Positions 26,576-35,552 of a DNA stretch of 64,000 bases are shown here, in pieces. Location of the stretch: positions 248,001 to 312,000 of the forward strand of contig NZ_VLLF01000006.1 of NCBI RefSeq assembly GCF_007830545.1, given 5' to 3'. Both the position numbers and the translations under genes were made by a program. The notes beneath the pieces are model-generated. The model did not search any database. It was not told the origin of the DNA and saw only the letters and a list, made by a program, of their open reading frames with translations. This stretch comes from Roseibium hamelinense (GTDB taxonomy: Bacteria; Pseudomonadota; Alphaproteobacteria; Rhizobiales; Stappiaceae). The stretch's first letter is position 1; every line of letters begins with the position of its first letter.

Positions 26576-27262
26576 CTAAATGACGGTCACACTGAGATCC
26601 GGCAGACCATCGATATGGCCGTCCAGTTTGTCGCCCTTTTGAACGGGGCCAACCCCAGAGGGAGTGCCGGTCAGAATCACGTCGCCAGCAGCCAAGGAAA
26701 AGTAGCGGGACAGATAGGAGATCATGTCGGGCACTTTCCAAATCATTTGATTGAGATCACCTTCCTGGCGCAGCTCTCCGTTGACCGACAGGGAAATGCG
26801 CCCGTTTTGCAAGTGACCAATCTCCGAAATCGGCAGGATTTCGCTGATCGGCGCAGAATGTTCAAATGCCTTCGCGACTTCCCAGGGACGGCCTGATTTT
26901 TTTGCTTCGGCCTGAAGATCGCGCCGGGTCATATCAAGCGCAACCGCATAGCCGAACACATGCTCAAGCGCATCCCGCTCCGAAATGTCGGAGCCGCCGG
27001 ATTTCAGGAGAACCGCCAACTCGATCTCGTGATGCACGTCTGCGCTCATGGCCGGGTAGGGGAAGGTTTGCCCGCAATAGACATTGTCCGGATTTTTTTG
27101 AAAGAAAAACGGTGGCTCGCGGTCAGGATCGTGGCCCATTTCAACAGCATGAGCGGCATAGTTCCTGCCGATACAGTAAACCCGGTTGACCGGAAAAGAG
27201 GCTTCGCTGCGGAAGACCGGCAGGGTCACCGGCTCCGGAGCGTCAATAGCAAGCGGACTCAT
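26576..27262 (-). CDS. Fumarylacetoacetate hydrolase family protein
   Basis: 228 aa, the short FAH fold. RVYCIGRNYAAHAVEMG, FFFQKNPDNV and the metal-site segments HHEIELAVLL and ALDMTRRDLQ are present, with VILTGTPSGVGPV near the C-terminus. Members hydrolyse C-C bonds of acylpyruvates such as fumarylpyruvate or act as oxaloacetate decarboxylases or tautomerases; the substrate here is open. It begins 16 bases after ychF on the same strand, so co-transcribed. The open frame to 27463 runs into ychF and is ignored. Confidence 0.9.
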   Translation of the reverse strand: MSPLAIDAPEPVTLPVFRSEASFPVNRVYCIGRNYAAHAVEMGHDPDREPPFFFQKNPDNVYCGQTFPYPAMSADVHHEIELAVLLKSGGSDISERDALEHVFGYAVALDMTRRDLQAEAKKSGRPWEVAKAFEHSAPISEILPISEIGHLQNGRISLSVNGELRQEGDLNQMIWKVPDMISYLSRYFSLAAGDVILTGTPSGVGPVQKGDKLDGHIDGLPDLSVTVI

Positions 27263-27278
27263 GACGAAGTCTCCAAGA

Positions 27279-28379
27279 TCACGTGTTGAACTTGAAGAGC
27301 AAAACATCGCCGTCCTTGACGATGTACTCTTTGCCTTCGTCACGGGATTTGCCGGCTTCCTTGGCAGCTGTCTCGCCTCCCAATGACACGTAGTCGTTAT
27401 AGGCGATTGTCTGGGCACGAATGAACCCGCGCTCAAAATCCGTGTGAATGACACCTGCTGCACCGGGTGCCTTGGTGCCCTGTGTAATTGTCCATGCCCG
27501 GGTTTCCTTTGGCCCGGCCGTGAAATAAGTGATCAAGCCGAGAAGATCGTATCCGGCCCGGATCAATCGGTCGAGGCCGGGTTCTTCAAGGCCAATTGTT
27601 TCAAGAAATTCTGCTTGTTCTTCTTTATCGAGCTGCGAAACTTCAGCTTCGATGGCCGCGGAAATAACCACTGCTCCCGCGCCCTCCGCCTGGGCCTTTT
27701 GAACAACTTTCTCAGACAGCGCATTGCCGGTTGCTGCTGCGGCTTCATCAACATTGCACACATAAAGAACGGGCTTTGACGTCAGCAGGTTCAATCCGTC
27801 CAGGATCTTTTTTTCCTCCGGATCAGTGAGACCTAGCGTGCGTGCCGGTTTGCCGTCCTGAAGCAGTGCCAGGGCCGCTTCCATGACAGGGATGACCGCT
27901 TTCGCTTCCTTGTCTCCGCTTGTCGCCTTTTTCTTCAAGGGTGCGATCCGGCGTTCGAGGCTTTCCATGTCCGCGACCATGAGCTCGGTCTCGACCGTGT
28001 CAGCATCCTCGATCGGATCAACTTTGCCTTCCACATGCGTTATATCGCCGTCTTCAAAGCAACGAAGAACATGAACGATCGCATCGACTTCACGGATATT
28101 CGCCAGAAACTGGTTGCCAAGGCCTTCGCCCTTAGAGGCTCCGCGCACGAGGCCCGCAATATCGACAAAGGTGATGCGGGTCGGAATGACTTCCTTTGAT
28201 CCGGCAATGCCGCGAATGGCATCCAGACGGGGATCGGGTACGGCCACTTCGCCGGTGTTCGGCTCGATCGTACAAAAAGGGTAGTTTGCCGCCTGAGCGG
28301 CGGCTGTTTTCGTGAGCGCGTTAAAGAGCGTGGACTTGCCGACATTCGGCAGCCCGACAATGCCGCACTGAAATCCCAT
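27279..28379 (-). CDS. ychF: Ribosome-associated redox-regulated ATPase YchF
   Basis: 366 aa. Obg-related P-loop NTPase binding ATP rather than GTP: GLPNVGKSTLFNAL at the N-terminus, DIAGLVRGASKGEGLGNQFL switch region, CNVDE in place of the guanine-specific NKxD, and the C-terminal TGS domain (FERGFIRAQTIAYNDYVSLGG, then KEYIVKDGDVLLFKFN). It sits in a minus-strand cluster with rplY and pth, a common neighbourhood. The RNase T2 gene lies between pth and ychF. Confidence 0.97.
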   Translation of the reverse strand: MGFQCGIVGLPNVGKSTLFNALTKTAAAQAANYPFCTIEPNTGEVAVPDPRLDAIRGIAGSKEVIPTRITFVDIAGLVRGASKGEGLGNQFLANIREVDAIVHVLRCFEDGDITHVEGKVDPIEDADTVETELMVADMESLERRIAPLKKKATSGDKEAKAVIPVMEAALALLQDGKPARTLGLTDPEEKKILDGLNLLTSKPVLYVCNVDEAAAATGNALSEKVVQKAQAEGAGAVVISAAIEAEVSQLDKEEQAEFLETIGLEEPGLDRLIRAGYDLLGLITYFTAGPKETRAWTITQGTKAPGAAGVIHTDFERGFIRAQTIAYNDYVSLGGETAAKEAGKSRDEGKEYIVKDGDVLLFKFNT

Positions 28380-28489
28380 GTGAGGTCGCTTTCGGTTGGG
28401 AAGCTGAAAAAAGGTTGTCGGCTATTTGCCGGAAGCTCCGGCTGAGGTCAAGGCTCCCCACGGGCGAAGGGCGGAAAGACGGGGCTGCA

Positions 28490-29479
28490 CTATTGTAAAC
28501 CGGCCCCGTCAATGATGCCACCTCGGCAGCCGGGTGCGACGGGGCTTGCTGCCTTTAACAGTTCGGAGATGGGGGTTTGCGGTGAAATCTGCCCCTTCAA
28601 ATTGACACGGATTTCAAGTGCAAGGTTTCGAGTGCCATCTTCAGTGCAAACCAAAGAGACGCGTTCGCCGGTGCCGTCGCCAAAAGACCGGTTAAATGCA
28701 TCCCGGATTCTGCGGATCGATATATATTGTCCGATCCCGTTTGGCAGAAAGTCGCCCAACTCGCTTTGATTGATGGCGTCAGTCAGAAGAAGCGTGTCGT
28801 CAAAGTACTCGTCGGCGCCGCCCAGCCCCCGGTAGCACGTACCGTGTTTAATCCATTCATGCCGCTCCAGACCGCTGGCAATGCCAGGCATGGCATCGGT
28901 AAGATTTCTTCGTGTCTCCCGGTCGACATCCGGTTCAGGCAAGCGGTCCCAGTTCCCGCTTTCATCAAGGCGAACCAATGCCGGGTCAACTCCGCAATAG
29001 ACGTTGTCCCGTGGTTGGGGCCACAGGCCGTGGATGGAGAGCTGGGCCACAGCTCTGGGCAAGCGCCCGGAGTTAAGGGCCTTGCATTCCGGCAGGTGCG
29101 AACGAGTCTCGCAAATGGCCGGTTGCCAGTTCAGCGCGAGCACGTTGTCGGTGCTTTCCCCCTGCCTTTCTGCGATACTAGCAGGGGTCAACTGGCCACA
29201 CGTGGTTTCCACCCAACGCTGCGTGGTGACCGGCGCATCAGGTATCTCGACTAGCACATAATCGCCGCCGGTTTTGTTCAGGCCCTGCACAGTGTAGGAC
29301 GTGCCTGGCCGTGTGGTGACGTCTCCCGGATTGGTCGTGTTGCGGATTGACTGAAAGGCCGGGCAGGCGGCATCTGCGTCGAATTGGCCAGCCAACGGCT
29401 CAAAGGCGCCAGCAGGTGGAGTTGAAAGGACAGTTAAACCGAAGCAGGCTACTAGCGCGAAGAACGGATAAGATGTCAT
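28490..29479 (-). CDS. Secreted ribonuclease T2 family protein (larger paralogue)
   Basis: 329 aa. A Sec signal (about residues 1-25, ending PPAGAF) is followed by the RNase T2 domain with both catalytic segments intact: LSIHGLWPQ (CAS I) and RHEWIKHGTC (CAS II). Long N-terminal insertion (about residues 30-120) before CAS I makes it larger than typical bacterial T2 enzymes. Several cysteines suggest disulfides, in line with export. It would degrade RNA outside or in the periplasm. The start used is the ATG at 29479; frame is open to 29536. A second T2 enzyme is at 61410-62090. Confidence 0.9.
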   Translation of the reverse strand: MTSYPFFALVACFGLTVLSTPPAGAFEPLAGQFDADAACPAFQSIRNTTNPGDVTTRPGTSYTVQGLNKTGGDYVLVEIPDAPVTTQRWVETTCGQLTPASIAERQGESTDNVLALNWQPAICETRSHLPECKALNSGRLPRAVAQLSIHGLWPQPRDNVYCGVDPALVRLDESGNWDRLPEPDVDRETRRNLTDAMPGIASGLERHEWIKHGTCYRGLGGADEYFDDTLLLTDAINQSELGDFLPNGIGQYISIRRIRDAFNRSFGDGTGERVSLVCTEDGTRNLALEIRVNLKGQISPQTPISELLKAASPVAPGCRGGIIDGAGLQ

Positions 29480-29551
29480 AGGGGTGGCTCTTGTGACGGT
29501 GTCGTTTCCAGTAGACATACGGAGCAACGCCGGCATGACAAGGTGCGGCCG

Positions 29552-30304
29552 TCAGGTGGCGTCTTTGTTGCCCAGAAGCTTTTTGAGCATCTCCGCCATT
29601 GGCCCCTTTTTCGGCAGTTCGGCCGTTTTTGTTTGCCGGGCCTGCCGGATATGGCTTTGGCCTTTGGGACCCGGCTTTCCCGATGGTGCTGACTTTGTCT
29701 CGGTGCTTGTTCTAGCCGGGCGCTTCGCTTTTTCAGGGTCCAGCGCCAGGGTCAGTTTGTTGGAGAACTGGCTATCTTTGCCGGCAGCGAGCAAATCCGC
29801 ATGACGTGCAATTTCATCCAGCAGCGGCTCCAGCCACTCCCTATCGGCTTTCGCGAAGTCGCCGAGCACGTAATTGGAAACAAGGCGTTTTTCGCCCGGA
29901 TGCCCGATTCCCAGCCGCAGGCGGCGGTAGTTTTCGCCGATGTGGGCCGTGATTGAGCGCAAACCGTTGTGGCCGCCATGTCCGCCGCCTTTTTTCATGC
30001 GGAATTTTGCAGGTGGCAGGTCCAATTCATCATAAATGACCACCACATCGTCCGGCTGCAGTTTGTAAAAGCGGATCGCTTCGCCGACCGCCCGCCCGGA
30101 TTCATTCATAAAAGTGGACGGCTTCAGTAGCAGCACTTTTTCAGAGCCAAGCAGACCTTCTGACACCTGGCCTTGAAACCGAGCCCTCCATGGCGCGAAA
30201 GACGATGATTGGCGATGGATCTCGTCTACCGCGAGAAACCCGATATTGTGACGATTGCGCTCATACTTAGCGCCAGGATTTCCCAAACCGACAATCAAAC
30301 GCAT
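29552..30304 (-). CDS. pth: Peptidyl-tRNA hydrolase
   Basis: 250 aa. [18 protein letters not shown] with the catalytic histidine in [43 protein letters not shown], and LRLGIGHPG are diagnostic. It recycles peptidyl-tRNA released from stalled ribosomes. The core ends near residue 190; the remaining 60 residues are a basic, low-complexity tail (proline, lysine, serine) typical of alphaproteobacterial Pth. It follows rplY on the same strand after a hairpin. Confidence 0.97.
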   Translation of the reverse strand: MRLIVGLGNPGAKYERNRHNIGFLAVDEIHRQSSSFAPWRARFQGQVSEGLLGSEKVLLLKPSTFMNESGRAVGEAIRFYKLQPDDVVVIYDELDLPPAKFRMKKGGGHGGHNGLRSITAHIGENYRRLRLGIGHPGEKRLVSNYVLGDFAKADREWLEPLLDEIARHADLLAAGKDSQFSNKLTLALDPEKAKRPARTSTETKSAPSGKPGPKGQSHIRQARQTKTAELPKKGPMAEMLKKLLGNKDAT

Positions 30305-30356
30305 GAAGCAATCGCCTTTAAGTTTCAGATTTGACGCGCCGCTTATACAAAAAGAA

Positions 30357-30381
30357 GAGGGACGGTAAAACCGTCCCCCTC
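30357..30381 (-). terminator. Intrinsic terminator downstream of rplY
   Basis: GGGACGGT and ACCGTCCC pair over 8 bp around a 3-base loop; on the minus strand a T-rich run (CTTCTTTTTG) follows. It lies between rplY and pth, so pth may need its own promoter or read-through. Confidence 0.75.
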
Positions 30382-30406
30382 AAAAGCTTGCGATTGCCGG
30401 AAGAGC

Positions 30407-31039
30407 TTATGCGTCTTCTCCGCCTTCGCCTTCGCCTTCATCACCGCCCTCAGCGTCATCTTCCGATTTCATGCCGGCCGGAGCCGCGATCGTTGCGATG
30501 GTGAAATCGCGATCTGTAATCGTCGGATGTACATTTTCCGGCAGGTTGACGTCGGAGATGTTCAACGTGTCGCCCGGTTGAGCCTTGGACAAGTCGATTT
30601 CGAACGCTTCCGGGATTTCGTCCGCAGGAACCGTGACTTCGACTGCGTGACGGACGATGTTCAGAACTGCGCCCTTTTTGATACCTGGGCACTTGTCTTC
30701 ATTCAGGAAGTGCACCGGGATTTCCACGGTCAACGTCGTGTCCTTGCCAACGCGCAGAAAATCAACATGCATGACATCGTCACGCACCGGATGCAGCTGA
30801 TAGTCCTTGGCAATGACCTGGTGCTTCTTGCCATCGACAGTGATCGTGCCGATATGCGTCATGAAGCCACCCTTGTGCAGAGTGAGGGTGGTTTCCTTGA
30901 TCGGCACCGCGATCGAGAGGGGTGGTTTTTTGTCGCCGTAGATCACGGCAGGAAGAAGACCTTCGCGACGCAATGCACGAGCGGACCCCTTTCCCACCCG
31001 TTCACGTGCCGACGCCTTCAGCTCATAGCTGGTAGCCAT
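30407..31039 (-). CDS. rplY: 50S ribosomal protein L25, CTC family
   Basis: 210 aa. L25/TL5 domain (about residues 5-95, with [26 protein letters not shown]) plus the CTC C-terminal domain, and a very acidic tail ([17 protein letters not shown]). Binds 5S rRNA in the large subunit. The ATG is preceded by AGGAG. A clear promoter lies about 115 bases upstream on the minus strand. Confidence 0.96.
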   Translation of the reverse strand: MATSYELKASARERVGKGSARALRREGLLPAVIYGDKKPPLSIAVPIKETTLTLHKGGFMTHIGTITVDGKKHQVIAKDYQLHPVRDDVMHVDFLRVGKDTTLTVEIPVHFLNEDKCPGIKKGAVLNIVRHAVEVTVPADEIPEAFEIDLSKAQPGDTLNISDVNLPENVHPTITDRDFTIATIAAPAGMKSEDDAEGGDEGEGEGGEDA

Positions 31040-31152
31040 GGCAAACTCCTATGGGTATAAAATCGGACCGGCGGATTTCTGCGCCGTGCGTGACTTCAGT
31101 TGTCCGGGATCGGTCCACAAGCGCCTCCTCCAGGGGGGTAAACGCGGGCGCG

Positions 31153-31181
31153 GGTATACCCGACCTTTTCCAAAAGCGCAA
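31153..31181 (-). promoter_or_regulatory. Candidate sigma-70 promoter of rplY
   Basis: On the minus strand TTGCGC (31181-31176), 17-base spacer, TATACC (31158-31153), about 105-110 bases before the rplY start. The -10 is part of the perfect palindrome CGGGTATACCCG (31151-31162), which might also be an operator. The rest of the gap up to 31401 is very AT-rich and holds no gene; it must include the promoter of the next plus-strand gene. Confidence 0.5.
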
Positions 31182-31401
31182 GTTTGTTGCCGCTCACTGG
31201 AAACTGACTTTTTCACCAAGGGTAAGTTTGCGGCAGGCTGAAACGTCTGCAAGTAATTTTCTGGGACACCATCCTGGATAGATAAAAATACGCTTAGGTT
31301 GTATTTTATAATATATTCTACTTTTATTCATTCGTATATATACTTACTCTTAATCTCTGGGGGGAACAATTAGCTTCGCTTTCGCCGAATAGGAGGTTCG
31401 C

Positions 31402-31953
31402 ATGCGAGGTCTATTCCTATCCACAGCAGCATTGCTTTGCTCTATCCAGCTAGCAGGCGCCAATGAATTCCAGTCAGAGCTCGAGACGCTTGCCAATGCT
31501 CAGATTGCAGAAATCGCAGCTGCGTCAGAGGTAACGGCCGCAGTCAAGGCTCAAAACACCGAAACGTCCGGATACGATCAGACGAAAATCGATGAGCTGG
31601 ATACCACATGGAGGTCTGAGGCCGACTCCATCGATCAGCCGATGATCCACGCTATCTTGGACAATGATTTGTCGGGTTACCTGGCCGATATCCAAGACAG
31701 CAGCGATGGTCTGTTTACAGAGATTTTCGTGATGGATGCCAAGGGGCTGAACGTCGGGCAGAGCGACGTCACCTCAGATTATTGGCAGGGTGATGAAGCC
31801 AAGTGGCAGGACACCTTCGGCAAGGGCCCCGGATCGGTTCACATCAGCGACTTGGAACAAGACGAAAGCACCCAGCTGCTGCAAAGCCAGGTGAGCGTGC
31901 CAGTCGTTGATCCGGACAGCGGCGATGTCATCGGTGCCGTACGTTCGGCGTGA
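31402..31953 (+). CDS. Periplasmic sensor-like protein with a frameshifted C-terminus
   Basis: 183 aa. A Sec signal (about residues 1-20) precedes a helix-rich, Cache/PDC-like domain with FTEIFVMDAKGLNVGQSDVT and DYWQGDEAKWQDTF, a family of stand-alone periplasmic proteins common in marine alphaproteobacteria. AGGAGG precedes the ATG. Codons end GAV-RSA-stop, but the +1-shifted frame from 31941 reads [13 protein letters not shown] (to 31970), which is what the family ending 'GAVTVGVNVE.L' would predict. So a single base seems lost near 31939-31941, replacing the last nine residues. A chemoreceptor follows. Confidence 0.8.
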   Translation: MRGLFLSTAALLCSIQLAGANEFQSELETLANAQIAEIAAASEVTAAVKAQNTETSGYDQTKIDELDTTWRSEADSIDQPMIHAILDNDLSGYLADIQDSSDGLFTEIFVMDAKGLNVGQSDVTSDYWQGDEAKWQDTFGKGPGSVHISDLEQDESTQLLQSQVSVPVVDPDSGDVIGAVRSA

Positions 31954-31983
31954 ATGTCGAGAAACTCTAACAATCAAAAGTTT

Positions 31984-32012
31984 GGCGGTGCGCTCAGGCG
32001 AACCGCCTTTTT
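31984..32012 (+). terminator. Intrinsic terminator between sensor-like gene and chemoreceptor
   Basis: GGCGGT and ACCGCC (with possible extra GCG/CGA pairs inside) form a stem followed by TTTTTC. It lies after the frameshift-corrected stop at 31970 and before the chemoreceptor start at 32029. Its presence argues that the apparent chemoreceptor start at 31954 is not the real one. Confidence 0.6.
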
Positions 32013-32028
32013 CAATGGGGAGGCTGTT

Positions 32029-34155
32029 GTGCAGGTATCCAGGAAGCTGCCGATCATCATGGTCGGAATTGCATTGCTTTGCTCGGCAAGTGTGGGTGCC
32101 GCCAGCTATTTTTCAGGTGCTCACAGCATCCTTGAAATGTCGCGCGAAAAACTCAGCAGCCTTGCAGAAAGCCGGAAGGATGCTCTGCTCGACTATCTCA
32201 CCGGACAACAACAAGCCGTCGCGTCCCATGTCTCCGGCAAGACGTTAAGGGCCGCTTATTCGGATTTTGATGCCAATTGGACCAAGTATGGCGACCGGGC
32301 ACAGGAGTTGCTGACGACAATATATGTGACTGACAACCCTCATCCCGAAGACGAGCGCGCAGAACTGGTTAAAGCCGGACGCAAACCTTACGACCGGGCT
32401 CATGCCAAACACCATCAGGTGATGCGCGACTACGCGGATTTGAACGGTTATCCGGACCTTATGTTTGTGAATACGGCTGGAGATGTAATTTACACTGTGA
32501 ACAAACGTGCCGATTTCGCGCGTAACTTGAATGAGGGCGAATGGCAGGACACCGTCGCAGCCCGTGTTTTCAATAAGGCGCTCAACGGCCCCTCAGATGC
32601 CGTTCACAAGGCTGATGCCGCGCGATATCCGACAGCCGCTGATGAGCCGACCGGTTTTCTGGCCTCTCCGATTTCGGTAGGGTCAAAAACAATCGGAATC
32701 GCGCTGTACCAGACGCCTGTGATCAAGATCAGCAGCCTGCTCGGGAAGTATTCCGGTCTTGGAGAAACCGGAAACGTGTTTTTCGTCAACGCGGACGCAA
32801 TTGCCCAAAATGACAGCATGCGAACCCCGGACGTTTCAGAGGTCGGAGCGCAATTGTTCGAAAGCCAGGATGTGCTTTCGAATCTGACCGGTGATGCGGT
32901 GTTCATGGAGATTCCTGACTTCACCGGCAGCAGAGTATACGCGGCGGTGGTCCCTTTCACATTTCTGGGCAATTCCTACGCACTTGTTGTTGTTCAAAAC
33001 GTTGCGGAGGTTTTGGCGCCACTATCCAACTTGCGCAACTGGATCGTCGCGATCACGCTGCTCAGCGCTGTTGTTGCCGGAATTTTCGGGTTCCTCGTAT
33101 CGGCAAAACTCTCCGGGCGTATTCAGAGCCTGGCAACTGCGATGGCGGATCTTGCCGACGGGAACACCAATATTGAAGTCCCCGGACAGGTCGGCAGCGA
33201 TGAAATCGCTGACATGGCGCGGACGGTCGAGGTGTTCCGAGAAAATGCTTTGGAGCGCGACCAGCTGCAAGCCCAGCAGTCTCAGTCCCAACAGGCGGAA
33301 GCGGCGAAAGCCAACGCTGTTGGTGCGCTGATTGCGCAGTTTCGAGAGGATGTTGCGCAGATGCTGGATATGGTCTCAGCAAACAGCGACCAGATGAAAA
33401 CGGCTGCCGAGGGGCTGAACGGGATTGCAGACGAAACCGCCTCTGAATCCACCAGTGCATCGGCTGCCTCTGAACAGGCGTCGGCAAATGTTCAATCTGT
33501 TGCTTCTGCTGCTGAAGAGCTTTCTGTTTCCATTCAGGAAATCCACCGGCAGGTCGGCAATACGACGCAGATCGTCCGCGAAGCCGTGACTTCGGCTTTG
33601 GAGACGAATGAGAAGATTGGTGGTCTTGAAAAACTCGCTCAAAACATTGGTGACGTTGTGAAGCTGATCTCCGATATCGCCGAGCAAACCAATCTTCTGG
33701 CTTTGAATGCAACCATCGAAGCTGCGCGTGCGGGCGAGGCCGGCCGCGGATTTGCGGTGGTTGCCTCGGAGGTGAAAGAACTGGCCACCCAAACGGCGAA
33801 GGCAACAGAAGAGATTACGGCGCAGGTTGAAGAGGTTCAAACTGCAACGAATGAGGCTGCGACTGCCATCGCCGGGATCACTGAAACGATGGACAAAGTG
33901 GATCGGTATACTGGAAATATGGCAACCTCGATTGATGAACAGGGTGCTGCGACCAGCGAGATTTCGGCGAGTGTTCAAGAGGCTGCGCAAGGCACGCGGT
34001 CGGTGGCCGGTTCTATGGTGCGGATCTCCGACAAGTCGCAACTCACGAGCAGGTCCGCCAGCGACGTCTTGAGCGCCTCAACCGATGTTCAAAACAAGAC
34101 GATGCACCTGCGCCAAACGGTAGACCGTTTTCTCGCGGCTGTCGAAGCGGCCTGA
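32029..34155 (+). CDS. Methyl-accepting chemotaxis protein with large periplasmic domain
   Basis: About 708 aa. Helix 1 (about residues 5-28), a periplasmic region of about 310 residues with double-Cache-like features, helix 2 (about 330-350), HAMP ([19 protein letters not shown]), and a signalling coiled coil with [20 protein letters not shown]. No C-terminal tethering pentapeptide. The frame is open from 31954, but those residues cover the end of the previous gene and a terminator; the GTG at 32029 behind GGGGAGG is preferred. It may pair functionally with the sensor-like protein before it (inference). Confidence 0.92.
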   Translation: MQVSRKLPIIMVGIALLCSASVGAASYFSGAHSILEMSREKLSSLAESRKDALLDYLTGQQQAVASHVSGKTLRAAYSDFDANWTKYGDRAQELLTTIYVTDNPHPEDERAELVKAGRKPYDRAHAKHHQVMRDYADLNGYPDLMFVNTAGDVIYTVNKRADFARNLNEGEWQDTVAARVFNKALNGPSDAVHKADAARYPTAADEPTGFLASPISVGSKTIGIALYQTPVIKISSLLGKYSGLGETGNVFFVNADAIAQNDSMRTPDVSEVGAQLFESQDVLSNLTGDAVFMEIPDFTGSRVYAAVVPFTFLGNSYALVVVQNVAEVLAPLSNLRNWIVAITLLSAVVAGIFGFLVSAKLSGRIQSLATAMADLADGNTNIEVPGQVGSDEIADMARTVEVFRENALERDQLQAQQSQSQQAEAAKANAVGALIAQFREDVAQMLDMVSANSDQMKTAAEGLNGIADETASESTSASAASEQASANVQSVASAAEELSVSIQEIHRQVGNTTQIVREAVTSALETNEKIGGLEKLAQNIGDVVKLISDIAEQTNLLALNATIEAARAGEAGRGFAVVASEVKELATQTAKATEEITAQVEEVQTATNEAATAIAGITETMDKVDRYTGNMATSIDEQGAATSEISASVQEAAQGTRSVAGSMVRISDKSQLTSRSASDVLSASTDVQNKTMHLRQTVDRFLAAVEAA

Positions 34156-34179
34156 TCAAGATCCGAGCCAGACTGGCCC

Positions 34180-34881
34180 CTAAGGCCGGTTTGGAAGCCC
34201 TTCAAGACGCCGGCTGATATCCTCCCGGAAATCCGGGTCGCATTTTTTCGAAAATGCATCGCGCCAGTTTTGTGCCAGAACTTGCATGTCAGCGAGTTCG
34301 GCCGCCACCTCTGGTTCGAGCCGCGGATTGAACCGCGCAGCAAGGGCTCTGGCTACTGTCCAGTTTTCATGCTGCCTTTCAACGAGCTCGATAGGCGTTT
34401 CCAGCTCCAGGTTGCCTTCCTCCAGCACCCGAAAATACCAGCCGGTCTTGCAGCTGCGCTGAAATCGGGCGGCGAGGCTGTCGATGCCCGTATGCCGATT
34501 GAGTTTCCAACAAGGTTGCCGTCCCTGTGAGATCTGAACGAGCACGCTTCCAGCCCGGAAAATATCCCCGATACAACAGGTCTCTTCGGTCAAACCAATA
34601 GATGCGATGTTTTCACCGAATCCTCCGGGCTGTAGCCGGCTTTCGTGTTCAGGGAATTCCTGTCTCCAGCTTTCGTAGTGTTCAGCCGGGTAAATATGGA
34701 TGGCCTTGTCCGGGCCGCCATGAACAGTGAGGTCTGCTTGCTGATCGCCCGAAAGCCCCGTCTTGCCAACGAAAACGGGTCCGCTCACTGCGGTTTTGCC
34801 GATGGCGGATGCGGGCTTGTCCTCCCAATATTGCTGCGGGGTGCCAGTGTAGAGGCCAATGATCGACGAAAGAGTGGTCAT
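34180..34881 (-). CDS. MOSC domain protein, YiiM-like
   Basis: 233 aa. MOSC core with the conserved GLSGDQQADLTVHGGPDKAIHIYPAEHYESW and GGFGENIASIGLTE; the conserved cysteine is in QGRQPCWKL. In MOSC proteins this cysteine binds a molybdenum cofactor sulfur. YiiM-type members reduce N-hydroxylated compounds. It overlaps the MarR gene by four bases (ATGA), so they form an operon. moaD/moaE, which make molybdopterin, lie 16 kb away. Confidence 0.88.
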   Translation of the reverse strand: MTTLSSIIGLYTGTPQQYWEDKPASAIGKTAVSGPVFVGKTGLSGDQQADLTVHGGPDKAIHIYPAEHYESWRQEFPEHESRLQPGGFGENIASIGLTEETCCIGDIFRAGSVLVQISQGRQPCWKLNRHTGIDSLAARFQRSCKTGWYFRVLEEGNLELETPIELVERQHENWTVARALAARFNPRLEPEVAAELADMQVLAQNWRDAFSKKCDPDFREDISRRLEGLPNRP

Positions 34882-35462
34882 GAGTTGTGCCTGACTTCAG
34901 CTGGCGGTTTGTGTTCATGGCATATCCGGTCGGGGTCGCCGGCCGAAAGGGGCAGCCCAAGCAGCCGGCAATATCCATGCTGACTTGCAATGGCACTTCC
35001 AGTGTCGTGATAAACGCAGGTCTTGCATATCCCAAACGTTTTGCCGCCCCGCTGGCGCAACATGTCACCAATCAAAAACCGAAGTCCTGCCTCAAGTCCT
35101 TCGCGCTGGGCGCAGTCCATCGCGTCCAGCGCATGATCAAGCGGCGCGTGTTGATGGAGAAGCGCCAAACCTTCCGAAGACACATCGTAGCGAATTCTGC
35201 GCTTGTCTTCTGAAGACCGTTCCTCCGTGATGAGGTCCTTGCGTGCGAGAGCCTTTAGTGTTTGCGAAGCGGTACCGCGCGTTGTCGCCAAATAGTCGGC
35301 CACATGGGACGGCGCACGCGAAAAACGGTTCGCCCGCGAAAGAAAGGATAGAGCCGCAAATTGGGAAGGGTTGAGAGGGCCATTCCAATCCTCTGCCGCG
35401 CTGAGGCGCGATAGGCGATCAATCAAATCTCTAAGCGATTGCGAGGAGGGGGTGTCCGTCAT
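34878..35462 (-). CDS. MarR family regulator with a cysteine-rich C-terminal tail
   Basis: 194 aa. Winged-helix DNA-binding domain (about residues 25-105, with VADYLATTRGTASQTLKALARKDLI). After the dimerisation helices the tail carries C-x2-C-x15-C-x15-C with CKTC, YC and ICHEH, which could bind a metal or an iron-sulfur cluster. The tail is reminiscent of a recurring MarR subfamily ('RCGLTGEPLS...ICREH'). Starts 10 bases from an inverted repeat; probably represses its own operon and the divergent secreted-protein gene. Confidence 0.85.
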   Translation of the reverse strand: MTDTPSSQSLRDLIDRLSRLSAAEDWNGPLNPSQFAALSFLSRANRFSRAPSHVADYLATTRGTASQTLKALARKDLITEERSSEDKRRIRYDVSSEGLALLHQHAPLDHALDAMDCAQREGLEAGLRFLIGDMLRQRGGKTFGICKTCVYHDTGSAIASQHGYCRLLGLPLSAGDPDRICHEHKPPAEVRHNS

Positions 35463-35472
35463 TTTATAAATA

Positions 35473-35513
35473 TAGCGACTCGAAATTAAACTTGCAATAG
35501 TATCGAGTCGCTA
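35473..35513. promoter_or_regulatory. 11-bp perfect inverted repeat in a divergent promoter
   Basis: TAGCGACTCGA (35473-35483) and TCGAGTCGCTA (35503-35513) are perfect inverted copies 19 bases apart, in the gap between the MarR gene start (35462) and the secreted-protein gene (35553). Two half-sites spanning about three helical turns suit a regulator, most likely the adjacent MarR protein, acting on both genes. Confidence 0.7.
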
Positions 35514-35552
35514 CAAAAAAAGTGGAGTTCCTCACACCCAAGGAGAATTTCC

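Noticed and set aside
31307..31312. TATAAT before the sensor-like gene as a promoter -10
   Set aside because: No acceptable -35 hexamer lies 16-18 bases upstream, and the region is so AT-rich that a match is expected by chance.
33062..33805. 247-residue open frame antisense to the chemoreceptor
   Set aside because: High arginine and proline content typical of an antisense frame; the sense strand encodes an intact receptor.
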